A DNA stretch of 8,344 nucleotides from Bacteroidota bacterium (GTDB lineage: Bacteria; Bacteroidota; Bacteroidia; Chitinophagales; LD1). The stretch spans positions 1 to 8,344 of the forward strand of contig JAQBNQ010000225.1 of NCBI GenBank assembly GCA_028288545.1. Direction: 5' to 3'. Below are positions 1 through 6,773 of this stretch, in pieces. The notes beneath the pieces are model-generated. The model did not search any database. It saw only the letters and a list, made by a program, of their open reading frames with translations, and was not told the DNA's origin. Positions within the stretch are counted from its first letter, which is position 1, and each line of letters begins with the position of its first letter. The position numbers and the translations under genes are program-made.

Positions 1-267
1 GATAGCCTTATAAAATCACTTCGACGAATACTTTTAAGGAAAGACGCATCGGTTGAAATACAACGGGTGATTCTTTCATTTGCAAATTCAACTTTGACAA
101 AACAGAATATTGAATTAAAACAATGGAAAGCGCTTGAAGCAAAACTACTTACTCTATCAAAGAATAAAGTTGCCGCAGGTAGCCTTAACTTGTTTAACTA
201 TTTGGTATGGACCAAAGCCCATACAAGCAACATTAAATTTGCTGAAGCCTGGAAAAGCATTCGTTAA
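1..267 (+). CDS. C-terminal fragment of an unrecognised protein
   Basis: The reading frame is open from the first base of the window to a TAA at 265-267, so this is the last 88 codons of a gene that starts upstream; an internal GTG at 67 is not the likely start. The visible part is lysine- and leucine-rich and looks alpha-helical (for example KQWKALEAKLLTLSKNK), followed by a short aromatic stretch (LNLFNYLVW) and the C-terminus AEAWKSIR. There is no membrane segment or catalytic motif, and I do not recognise the family. The stop codon abuts the stop of the convergent histidine kinase gene with no gap. That this is a real coding end is supported by the clean open frame and the convergent arrangement. 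Confidence 0.6.
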   Translation, partial: DSLIKSLRRILLRKDASVEIQRVILSFANSTLTKQNIELKQWKALEAKLLTLSKNKVAAGSLNLFNYLVWTKAHTSNIKFAEAWKSIR

Positions 268-2043
268 TTAAGCAGATAAACTTTGCTTGGGAATTGTAAA
301 TACAAACGCCGAACCTCCCATTACTCCGTCTTCAATCCAAATCCTTCCGTTAAAGGAGTGAATTATTTTCCGGCAGATAGAAAGCCCGATACCGGTACCG
401 GAATAACTTTCGCGATCGTGCAGGCGCTTAAAAATTTCAAAAACAGTTTCGCGGTATCGATGAGGAATTCCAATGCCGTTATCTTCTACAGAAAAGCGAT
501 GAATACCTTGTTGCGGCGTATATGAAATATGAATAAAGACTTCCTCTTTATCATTATACTTAACCGCATTTGCTATCAGGTTTTGAAATAGCTGTACCAT
601 TTGACTATGGTCGCCCAATATCGTCGGCAATTGATCAGAATCAACTTGCACATGGCGTTTAACGCTTGATAAAACAATGCGGCGCACCTGGTCTACCACA
701 TCGTTCAGGTCTACCAGTTTCTTTTCAGTATCAATTGTTGAGCGGGAGAAAACGAGCAAGGAATCAATTAATTTATACATCCGCTTGGCACCTTCGTTCG
801 CGTAGCGGATATAGGTTGTCTGATCTTCGGTTAGTTGCTTGTTCATGCTCTTCTCAAGCAGTTGCATGTAATTGCTGACCATGCGCAAAGGCTCTTTCAA
901 ATCATGAGAAGCAACATAGGCAAACTGGTTTAACTCGGCGCTGGAGTGCTTTAGCTTTTCGTTGTACAATTCTATTTCTTCATTTTTCTTGCGCAGCAAC
1001 TCCGATTCTTTTTCTTTTTTCTCCAGCTCAAATTTTAAATGTGCTTCCGCTACCGCACTCTGCCTGTCAAACACCACCCGTTCGTTAACCTGTTCGTTAA
1101 ACTTCAGACTCTTTTCATAAGCCTCTTCAAAATTACCAATGGCAGCAAGGTTGGTAGCCCACTCCTGGTAAATCACGTTTAAATAGACTTTGGCGTTGAT
1201 ACCCAACAGCGTCTCTTCAGCCAGTTTTAAATAATCAATCGCTTTTAAGTGATCTTTCTTAAACCTGTTCGCCTCACCCAACTGAAAATAAGTAAAGGCC
1301 AAAACCGCCTTATTGCTTAATTTCTTCAATAGTTCTACCGAGTCGGCGAGGTAGGCCAAACCCGTGTCAAAACGACCAAGCCTGCAGTGACTTAAACCAA
1401 TATTAGCAAGGCAGGCGCCCTGCCCATGTTTATCTTTTCCTTTTTCAAAATAGCTATAAGCCTTTTCAAAAAGTGCCAATCGTTCTTCCATCGGCGCATT
1501 ATCCGGCAAATGCGATGCGCGGATATTCCATATTCGCGCAAGGCCATCGGCAAACTGCGCCGATTCAAAAACCCCTCTGGCTTTTTCCAGGTACACCCAT
1601 AACTCTTCATTCTCGTCAAGGTGCGAGTAAAGTTTTGCAAGGTTACAATATGCGTTACCCAACACAACTTTATTATCAAAGCTTAAGGAATCGTTATTGC
1701 TCAGCAAAACGATAGTCTTTAAATAATAATTCCTACTTTCAAGGTAATTGCCTCTTACATCATTGCATACACCTAAAATATTAAACGTAACTGACAGCGA
1801 CAGATCTTTGTCTGCGTCGCTAAGCGCCAGAATTTCAAGGGCAATTTTTTCGGCCGCCACAAAATTGGCATTTACACTATATGCATAATTAAGTTTTTCG
1901 CGAAGCGCATTTATTTTTAAAGGCAGATTTTGAGTTTCCTCGCTTAGTTCATAGGCTTCATCTGCATATATCAGCCCCGCCGGATTTTTTAATTCGCGAT
2001 GGGTTTTACTCATTTCTAACAACTCTACTATTTGCTTGCTCAT
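268..2043 (-). CDS. TPR-containing soluble sensor histidine kinase
   Basis: A 591-residue two-component sensor kinase expected to autophosphorylate on histidine and pass the phosphate to a response regulator. Residues about 20-325 are helical TPR-like repeats (clearest around 130-160, 213-242 and 249-280) and probably sense a protein or peptide partner. A charged coiled coil (about 330-368) leads to the HisKA dimerisation domain, where the H-box ASHDLKEPLRMV places the phospho-acceptor at His380. The HATPase domain has the N-box QLFQNLIANAVKYN (484-497), G1 box DNGIGI (521-526), F-box FEIFKRL (535-541) and G2 box GTGIGL (549-554), so the catalytic core is intact. There is no signal peptide or membrane helix, so it should be cytoplasmic. 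The H-box resembles that of phytochrome-type kinases. No receiver domain or response regulator is visible here, so it is an orphan within the window. The ATG at 2041-2043 keeps the N-terminal helix. Confidence 0.93.
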   Translation of the reverse strand: MSKQIVELLEMSKTHRELKNPAGLIYADEAYELSEETQNLPLKINALREKLNYAYSVNANFVAAEKIALEILALSDADKDLSLSVTFNILGVCNDVRGNYLESRNYYLKTIVLLSNNDSLSFDNKVVLGNAYCNLAKLYSHLDENEELWVYLEKARGVFESAQFADGLARIWNIRASHLPDNAPMEERLALFEKAYSYFEKGKDKHGQGACLANIGLSHCRLGRFDTGLAYLADSVELLKKLSNKAVLAFTYFQLGEANRFKKDHLKAIDYLKLAEETLLGINAKVYLNVIYQEWATNLAAIGNFEEAYEKSLKFNEQVNERVVFDRQSAVAEAHLKFELEKKEKESELLRKKNEEIELYNEKLKHSSAELNQFAYVASHDLKEPLRMVSNYMQLLEKSMNKQLTEDQTTYIRYANEGAKRMYKLIDSLLVFSRSTIDTEKKLVDLNDVVDQVRRIVLSSVKRHVQVDSDQLPTILGDHSQMVQLFQNLIANAVKYNDKEEVFIHISYTPQQGIHRFSVEDNGIGIPHRYRETVFEIFKRLHDRESYSGTGIGLSICRKIIHSFNGRIWIEDGVMGGSAFVFTIPKQSLSA

Positions 2044-2347
2044 TTGGGGGATTTTTTACACCCGTTTTCCTACACCGTGGGAAATTAGTATACGGCATAA
2101 AAATAATGTTGTTGCAGGAGACAGACCTAAGTGTAATTCTAACATGGCTGTGGAAAACGTTGTTGAATTGTACAACTGATGTTCCAGCCCTACTCTGCAA
2201 ACTAAGACCTTAACTTGTTCCTTCGGCTAAAAATAACCTTGAAAGGCGGTGTTAACTAAACCGCAATCAAGCTAATACACATCGCAGAAAATATTTTCCC
2301 TGCCCAACTTACTTTTTAGGATTTAGCAATTTGGCTAAGATGGCACA
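2044..2347. other. 304-bp gap without a recognisable gene
   Basis: This stretch separates two minus-strand genes and must hold the 5' region of the kinase gene and the 3' end of the channel gene. I found no convincing ORF, tRNA or structured RNA. There is a small palindrome TTGTACAA at 2168-2175 and a weak 5-bp hairpin (TTAGC 2323-2327 with GCTAA 2334-2338) just after the channel gene, but no T-run follows it, so it is not a clear terminator. No TAnnTTTG-type -7 box was found on the minus strand. Confidence 0.5.
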
Positions 2348-2926
2348 TCAATCGGCAAATGCCTTTTCAATGTTTTTATCGGGTACTAACCACATAATAG
2401 CGGTTATTACAAAAAGCGCTTCAGATATAAAGGGGTTGAAAAAAGCAAGGGGTATGCCAGCAGTATAAAGAATAACCGATACCCATCCTTTTACACCCTG
2501 ACGGGCCATCGCCTTTTTTATGGCCGGGGACCAGTCGTTGTTCTTTTCAATAGTTATTTGTAGAAGGGTCCAGGCAAAGGCGCAGGCAACAAGCTCAACG
2601 GCATAAACCGCCACTGGCACCGGGGCAAAATTTGTTTCACCCACCCAACCCGTGGTAAAGGGTACAAGAGAAAGAATAAAAAGCAACAGCATATTTGTTA
2701 CCATGATTTTTCCGTTCACCTTTTTAACTGTGTGTAATAGGTGATGATGGTTGTTCCAGTAAACACCTATAAACCAGAAGCTTTGAACGTAACTGAAAAA
2801 TACCGGGGCCACAGTGGCAAGATCTTTTAAGGTAGCACCATGGGGCATTTTCATTTCAAGCACCATGATGGTAACGATGATGGCCATAAGTCCATCGCTG
2901 AAAGCTTCGAGACGATTTTTATTCAT
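2348..2926 (-). CDS. TMEM175-family (DUF1211) membrane protein, likely potassium channel
   Basis: A 192-residue integral inner-membrane protein. The N-terminus carries the family signature RLEAFSDG (residues 5-12) at the start of the first helix. The loop after the second helix has the typical WNNHHHLLH stretch (58-65), followed by a helix with LLLFILSLVPFTTGW. Hydrophobic segments at roughly 9-25, 42-61, 73-95, 103-124, 147-166 and 166-181 give the six helices expected of bacterial members. Known bacterial TMEM175 proteins are tetrameric K+-permeable channels lacking the TVGYG filter and selecting through hydrophobic residues of helix 1. K+ conduction here is inferred from family membership. 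Length and signature are normal. The ATG at 2924-2926 directly precedes the signature helix. It has no obvious functional link with its neighbours. Confidence 0.88.
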   Translation of the reverse strand: MNKNRLEAFSDGLMAIIVTIMVLEMKMPHGATLKDLATVAPVFFSYVQSFWFIGVYWNNHHHLLHTVKKVNGKIMVTNMLLLFILSLVPFTTGWVGETNFAPVPVAVYAVELVACAFAWTLLQITIEKNNDWSPAIKKAMARQGVKGWVSVILYTAGIPLAFFNPFISEALFVITAIMWLVPDKNIEKAFAD

Positions 2927-3014
2927 GCCAGGTAAAAATAAAAATCTTTAAATGAGCTGAAGAAAATGCCTTTAGCCACAAAGGAATACGGGAAGCCTCG
3001 AAGAAATTTTGAAG

Positions 3015-3626
3015 TTAATGCATTGCCAATATTTTTGCCTTGTTAATCAGGGAATCAGAATATTGATGCAGGAGAAATTTTGCAAAATCTTCGGATGAAA
3101 TTTGCCCGGTGGTGACGAGGTAAAATTTGATGCGTCGATCCGGCATGTTTTTGAAAGCGAGCGTGTCTGCTAGTTCTGGAAAAATGTGAAATACAAATAC
3201 ACTGCTATTATCATTTCTCATCAGCGCTTCTCCAATTGACCAGATACCAGCGTTGAAAGTCATCCTTGACGATATGTCCTTATCCCGTAGCCAATTAACT
3301 TTGCCAATAACCACAGCCATTGTTTTTAAATCCATGTTTTTGTGGACGTGTCTCCTAAGCAATGCCTGCGCACATACTGCACGATGATATTTGCTAAAGG
3401 CACTATCGTTTGCTATATCTGCCCAAAAAGACGAAGGCTCCTTTACTATTGTATCCAGGGAATCAATTAAACCGGTTAAACGAAAAGGGTCGGTCCTGGA
3501 ATCTGAAATTTGCAGGAGAGGATAAGGCAGGACAATGGTTTTGAGTTTACTGGAATTACTTTGTCCGCAGCCGGATATCAGCATCATCCCGGCGATAAAA
3601 AAAATTATGCGAAAGTATATTTGCAC
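3015..3626 (-). CDS. hypothetical lipoprotein, GTG start
   Basis: A 203-residue protein that I do not recognise. It begins with a hydrophobic signal sequence (YFRIIFFIAGMMLISG) ending in a lipobox, with the lipidated cysteine at residue 20. It should therefore be exported and anchored in a membrane facing the periplasm. The start is GTG at 3624-3626: an in-frame TAG lies a few codons upstream, and the next in-frame ATG codons are too close to the lipobox to leave a full signal peptide. The mature part is mixed polar/helical, with no cysteine pairs or catalytic motif that I can identify. It is transcribed divergently from the repeat lipoprotein at 3733, with 106 bp between them, and lies 88 bp upstream of the channel gene on the same strand. 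Confidence 0.75.
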   Translation of the reverse strand: MQIYFRIIFFIAGMMLISGCGQSNSSKLKTIVLPYPLLQISDSRTDPFRLTGLIDSLDTIVKEPSSFWADIANDSAFSKYHRAVCAQALLRRHVHKNMDLKTMAVVIGKVNWLRDKDISSRMTFNAGIWSIGEALMRNDNSSVFVFHIFPELADTLAFKNMPDRRIKFYLVTTGQISSEDFAKFLLHQYSDSLINKAKILAMH

Positions 3627-3732
3627 CTGTTGGTTAAGTTCCTATCTAAACGAATTTTGCAGACATAAAATTGCGTAAAACATGTTCGAAAATTGTTAGC
3701 TTTAAACTCTTTGCAATAACCTCCTAAATTGA

Positions 3733-4275
3733 ATGAATATGAATAAGCTACTAACCTTTTTTGTTTTTCTTACCGCCTTTGCATTAACAGCCTGCAATAA
3801 CGAAAAGACTCCGAAAGAAGAATCGGTTATAATAGCCGAACCCGCAGTTTCTGTAAATTACAGTTCATCAGATTTGAAAAATGTTGCGCTGGCGATTAAT
3901 GCAACAGCCAAACCCGAATTGCAACAGGCCATCGATTCGATACAAAACATGGATCTAAAATACTGGGCCATTGCGGTTACCGTTAAAACTGACGGTGGTT
4001 TAGTAGAGGCAATCCAAAAAATTAAGGACAAGGATATTAAAAGTGTTGCTTTTGCGATGAGCGGAAATGATTCGGCGCAAGGAACGCAGATGATACAGAC
4101 CATTCAAAATATGGATTTGAAAAATATTGCCTTGGCTGGTACCACTAAAGATACAAAGGCCCAAGCCGAGAATGTTGCGAAAATTAAAAATGCGGGCCTT
4201 AAAAACTTTGCACTGGCTATTACAGCAGCTACGCCCGAAGAACGCAGCAAGTATACCGCTGCAATAGGAAACTAA
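3733..4275 (+). CDS. lipoprotein built of five tandem 27-residue repeats
   Basis: A 180-residue exported lipoprotein: signal peptide 1-20 with lipobox LTAC and lipidated Cys21, then a short acidic linker (22-46). The rest is five back-to-back repeats starting at residues 47, 74, 101, 128 and 155; the first four are exactly 27 residues and the last is 26 and ends the protein. Each unit opens with D/G-L/I-K followed by a hydrophobic A-hydrophobic-A pattern (for example DLKNVALA, DLKNIALA, GLKNFALA), then a variable polar turn, then an amphipathic stretch usually ending like IQxIQNM or IxKIKxx. This predicts a regular strand/turn/helix solenoid. I know no named family with this pattern, and the function is unknown. 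A second ATG two codons in (3739) is a possible alternative start. The gene ends 8 bp before the convergent YdhS-like gene. Confidence 0.85.
   Translation: MNMNKLLTFFVFLTAFALTACNNEKTPKEESVIIAEPAVSVNYSSSDLKNVALAINATAKPELQQAIDSIQNMDLKYWAIAVTVKTDGGLVEAIQKIKDKDIKSVAFAMSGNDSAQGTQMIQTIQNMDLKNIALAGTTKDTKAQAENVAKIKNAGLKNFALAITAATPEERSKYTAAIGN
3871..4272 (+). repeat. five 81-bp coding repeats
   Basis: The 27-residue protein repeats begin at nucleotides 3871, 3952, 4033, 4114 and 4195, an exact 81-bp period without indels. The DNA copies have diverged. The openings are similar (GATTTGAAAAATGTTGC at 3871 and GATTTGAAAAATATTGC at 4114) while the interiors differ widely, so the duplication is old and maintained at protein level. 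Confidence 0.85.
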
Positions 4276-4283
4276 ACTTATAG

Positions 4284-5690
4284 CTAAGTAGCCCCTAAAG
4301 ATTGTTGACCAGCTAAGCCGATAATTTTTTCAGCGAGGCCTTTAGCTTGTTCCCTTAGCTCATTTACGGCAGTGCTTTCCCAAAGCACTCCTTTTAAATT
4401 TACCCCAAGGGTAAAAAGATGAGGATGAGGGTCGCCCTGGTTGTTAAGCACCTGGAAGGATGCAGTGTTAGCGTTTATGCCTAGCTTAAATTCATCCTGC
4501 GCGATGGTTCCATCCAAAATGCATTTTGTAAGAAAGCTATTATCAAGCCGTAAAATATCGGATTCGGGGCCGGTGCAGTTTATTACCCGTGCTACAGTCA
4601 ATTTCCAGTTACTCTTTGTCCCTTTATCGTAAATAGTTACGTTCACTCTTTCACTCTCTTCCACAATATCAACCAACTTACCCGAATATGTATGAAGCTG
4701 ATCAGTTGCTTTCAGTTGTTTTACTTTCTCATATATATGCGCCGGTATTCTATGCCTTGTTGCATTCCAAAGAGGTTGTAATCTTTTTAAAAATATACGC
4801 TTCTCTCCGGCTGACCTGTTTTGCCATATCGTTTGCGTGTGCGGTCTTAATGAATCAACCAGGGCTGCTGATGAAATACCGGCGTTCTTTCCGGCCTTTA
4901 GATGCTTCTTAAACAGGGCTAAAATTTCGTGTAACTGAGATCCCGGGTTAAGCTCCTCTGCAAAGTTTTGGTACGGGGCCACATCTTTATGCGGCTGAAG
5001 GCTAAACCCGCTTGGCGAAACAGTATAAATCTTATTGGTAAAACCCTGTTCAAGCAACCCAAGCAGCGTGTCAATCATAGTAAGTCCGTTGCCAACAATA
5101 AGCACAGGTAGCGTGGAATCGAGCCCTGCCACTGACTTAATATCCCATGGGCTGCGAAAGTAATTTCTGCTATTATAAAAACCCATGTTGGTTATTTCGG
5201 GATTTCGGGGAGTATGATTACCGGTGGCTATAACACAAATATCGGGCTGCAATCGCTTACCGCTTTCTAACAGTATTGAAACTAAGTTTCCGGCTACATT
5301 CAATTCAGTTACGGTATCATTGAGCACCTTAACAGTTACGTTATTAGCCAAAGTTTCTAATGCCTGCCTCCAGATATCTGAGAGATATTGTCCGTATAAC
5401 CTGCGGGGAAGAAAAGAATCGGCCAGCTTTTCTTCACTCTGATTTTTATATGCTGGCTGGCCTAACGCCCAATCTACAAAATGCCGGGGTTTATCTGCAA
5501 AGGCGCTCATTTTTGCTGCTGGAACATTGAGCAGGTGTTCGTTTGAATAGGGATTGTAGGCCACCCCCTTGCAAAGCGTTGGTCCGTCATTAACAAGGGT
5601 TATTTCCAAGGCATCCGTGGCATTTAGTATTAAATGCACGGCCGTCATAGTACCTGAAAAGCCTCCACCAATGATTGCTACCTTTTTCAT
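4284..5690 (-). CDS. YdhS-like FAD/NAD(P)-binding protein (COG4529 type)
   Basis: A 468-residue flavoprotein of the group related to E. coli YdhS; substrate unknown. The N-terminal Rossmann motif is GGGFSG (residues 8-13) after a beta strand KKVAII, followed by the characteristic GVAY (42-45) and HLLNVPAAKMSAF (52-64). An ATGNH motif at 155-159 closes the FAD part. A second nucleotide-binding motif, VLIVGNGLTMID (196-207), would bind NAD(P)H. The C-terminal half carries VINCTGPESD (369-378) and the family-typical LGVNLKGVLWESTAVNELREQA (428-449). It is somewhat shorter than YdhS but all landmarks are present. The ATG at 5688-5690 is right for the N-terminal Rossmann strand. It is transcribed divergently from the dioxygenase gene, with a candidate operator and a -7-like box upstream. 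Flavin-dependent oxidoreductase activity is inferred from the motifs. Confidence 0.88.
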   Translation of the reverse strand: MKKVAIIGGGFSGTMTAVHLILNATDALEITLVNDGPTLCKGVAYNPYSNEHLLNVPAAKMSAFADKPRHFVDWALGQPAYKNQSEEKLADSFLPRRLYGQYLSDIWRQALETLANNVTVKVLNDTVTELNVAGNLVSILLESGKRLQPDICVIATGNHTPRNPEITNMGFYNSRNYFRSPWDIKSVAGLDSTLPVLIVGNGLTMIDTLLGLLEQGFTNKIYTVSPSGFSLQPHKDVAPYQNFAEELNPGSQLHEILALFKKHLKAGKNAGISSAALVDSLRPHTQTIWQNRSAGEKRIFLKRLQPLWNATRHRIPAHIYEKVKQLKATDQLHTYSGKLVDIVEESERVNVTIYDKGTKSNWKLTVARVINCTGPESDILRLDNSFLTKCILDGTIAQDEFKLGINANTASFQVLNNQGDPHPHLFTLGVNLKGVLWESTAVNELREQAKGLAEKIIGLAGQQSLGAT

Positions 5691-5721
5691 TTATATCCCC
5701 TTATCGCTGCAAAGGGCAGGC

Positions 5722-5729
5722 CAAAAATA
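5722..5729 (-). promoter_or_regulatory. candidate -7 promoter box for the YdhS-like gene
   Basis: On the minus strand this reads TATTTTTG, a full match to the Bacteroidota -7 consensus TAnnTTTG. It is 32 bp upstream of the ATG, implying a leader of about 25 nt. No TTG is present at the expected -33 distance, which lowers confidence. Confidence 0.35.
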
Positions 5730-5737
5730 AATATTAT

Positions 5738-5752
5738 CTACTAAGTTGGTAG
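5738..5752. promoter_or_regulatory. near-palindromic candidate operator
   Basis: CTACTAA-G-TTGGTAG: two 7-bp arms around a central G, with six of seven positions Watson-Crick complementary and the seventh a T/G. A third, related half-site (TTAAGTAG) follows at 5754-5761. It lies between the two divergent genes, just upstream of the minus-strand -7-like box and overlapping a possible plus-strand -33 element. Size and symmetry suit a TetR- or MarR-type dimeric repressor, but no regulator gene lies in the window. Confidence 0.4.
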
Positions 5753-5774
5753 ATTAAGTAGCTTTTTATATTTT
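5746..5774 (+). promoter_or_regulatory. candidate promoter for the leader ORF/phyH operon
   Basis: TTG (5746-5748), an 18-bp spacer and TATATTTT (5767-5774), one base from the Bacteroidota TAnnTTTG -7 box. The predicted start of transcription would be near 5781, leaving a leader of about 160 nt before the dioxygenase ATG. Weak consensus match; offered as a candidate. Confidence 0.3.
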
Positions 5775-5786
5775 CGTTAAGCAACA

Positions 5787-5876
5787 ATGAAAAACACGCG
5801 CTCAAATTTTAGTCTATTTTCTCCAATTAAAGGCAAAACCGTTTACAGGTATATCCGATGTTGTTGTTGCTGTTAG
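5787..5876 (+). CDS. candidate 29-codon leader peptide ending in five Cys codons
   Basis: A short ORF with an ATG at 5787 runs to a TAG at 5874-5876. The peptide begins MKNTRSNFSLFSP and ends VYRYIRCCCCC, with the five cysteine codons TGT TGT TGT TGC TGT directly before the stop. It would begin only a few nucleotides after the transcription start predicted from the TATATTTT box. Its codons 19-22 contain the left arm of an inverted repeat whose right arm lies 10 nt before the phyH start, an arrangement expected of a ribosome-stalling attenuator. Poly-Cys leader peptides acting as cysteine-responsive attenuators are known in mycobacteria. The alternative is chance: the Cys run comes from a short TGT-rich low-complexity stretch, and an ORF this short carries little statistical weight. 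Confidence 0.3.
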   Translation: MKNTRSNFSLFSPIKGKTVYRYIRCCCCC

Positions 5877-5932
5877 TGTACTACTACCGTCCGTTTTATT
5901 GAAGCCTGTACAATAATTATTAACCTGTAAAC
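5841..5932 (+). repeat. 10-bp inverted repeat closing before the phyH start codon
   Basis: GTTTACAGGT (5841-5850) and ACCTGTAAAC (5923-5932) are perfect reverse complements with 72 nt between them; the right arm ends 10 nt before the ATG at 5943. A shorter competing partner CCTGTA occurs at 5905-5910 and could pair with TACAGG in the left arm, so two mutually exclusive stems are possible in the transcript. Consistent with a leader that controls access to the start codon, but not proof of it. Confidence 0.45.
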
Positions 5933-5942
5933 TCTGGAAAAA

Positions 5943-6749
5943 ATGACTGTAAAATTTTATAAAAAATTTACGCTTGGTGGCGAAATAACCGAAGAACAAA
6001 AAAGATTTTTTGATGAGTTTGGATTTATCCATTTTGAAAAATTTATTGACGAACAAGCCGTAAGTGAATTAATCCATTCCACCGAAGCGGTGCAGGCAAA
6101 TTGGGTAAGCAATAATATAAACCAGGTAAATGGCGTACCTATTAAATTCGGGTTTGACGAGGATGGAAAAAAAATAGTGCAGCGCTTTTCCTTTACAAAT
6201 TTGTTTAGCCCGGAAATAAAAAACCTGTTGGGGGACGAAAGACTGCAGGTAATAAAGGGGCTGCTGCCCGGTGCCCGCATTGGCGAACTTGAAAAGGATG
6301 GAGTAGTGGTGAACCACTATGTAAATGTGCCCAACAGTAACTACAAGCAACTGGGTTGGCACACCGATAGCGCCCGCGATATCTTTTATGGAAAAAAGAT
6401 CCACCCCATGCTTAATGCCGGAATTTACCTGGATGATTCATCTGAAGAAAACGGAGGATTACGGATATTACCGGGAACCCACAAACAAAATATTTTCAGC
6501 ATGTTGTTCCGCAAGGCTTACTTTTTGAGTAACAATGATGATAAGGACGAAATACTTGTGCGGGCTAAAAAAGGAGACCTTGTAATACATGACGGGCGAA
6601 TGTGGCACCGGGTGGGACAATCGCCGCATTTTGGTGCGCGGAGCAGAAGGCGCGTAATATATGTTCCGTTTTTAGTGGATCGCTATCAACCTAAAGACGC
6701 CAATAGCAAAACTCCATTTTACCTGAAATTTCAGAAACTGATTGGCTAA
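5943..6749 (+). CDS. PhyH-family Fe(II)/2-oxoglutarate dioxygenase
   Basis: A 268-residue member of the phytanoyl-CoA dioxygenase superfamily, which hydroxylates or otherwise oxidises substrates using Fe(II), O2 and 2-oxoglutarate. The N-terminus TEEQKRFFDEFGFIHFEKFID (residues 16-36, in the family style of 'F.e.Gf...') is typical. The iron triad is readable: WHTD gives His140 and Asp142, and the distal histidine is most likely His222 in GRMWHRVG. The arginine cluster RRRVIYVPF (235-243) supplies the 2-oxoglutarate-binding Arg. GGLRILPGTH (171-180) is also characteristic. No signal peptide, so cytoplasmic. Substrate unknown; the family ranges from fatty acyl-CoA to ectoine and natural-product intermediates. 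The next gene starts 24 nt after its stop on the same strand, so the two are probably co-transcribed. The ATG is preceded by an A-rich tract rather than a Shine-Dalgarno motif. Confidence 0.9.
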   Translation: MTVKFYKKFTLGGEITEEQKRFFDEFGFIHFEKFIDEQAVSELIHSTEAVQANWVSNNINQVNGVPIKFGFDEDGKKIVQRFSFTNLFSPEIKNLLGDERLQVIKGLLPGARIGELEKDGVVVNHYVNVPNSNYKQLGWHTDSARDIFYGKKIHPMLNAGIYLDDSSEENGGLRILPGTHKQNIFSMLFRKAYFLSNNDDKDEILVRAKKGDLVIHDGRMWHRVGQSPHFGARSRRRVIYVPFLVDRYQPKDANSKTPFYLKFQKLIG

Positions 6750-6773
6750 GCAAATAATTACTAATATCATGCC

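Noticed and set aside
2006..2200. Minus-strand ORF of 64 codons upstream of the kinase
   Set aside because: It overlaps the kinase N-terminus in another frame and has no start context or recognisable motif.
2323..2338. Hairpin TTAGC/GCTAA after the channel gene as a terminator
   Set aside because: Only a 5-bp AT-containing stem with no T-run on the minus strand.
3671..3704. Promoter for the repeat lipoprotein (TTG at 3671, TAGCTTTA at 3697)
   Set aside because: The -7 box deviates from TAnnTTTG and the 23-bp spacer is longer than expected; not reported as a feature.
5814..6056. Minus-strand ORF overlapping the phyH start
   Set aside because: It begins inside the strongly supported PhyH gene on the other strand. 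Its tail is Thr/Ser-rich mainly because the opposite strand has a TGT-rich run; it matches no recognisable family.
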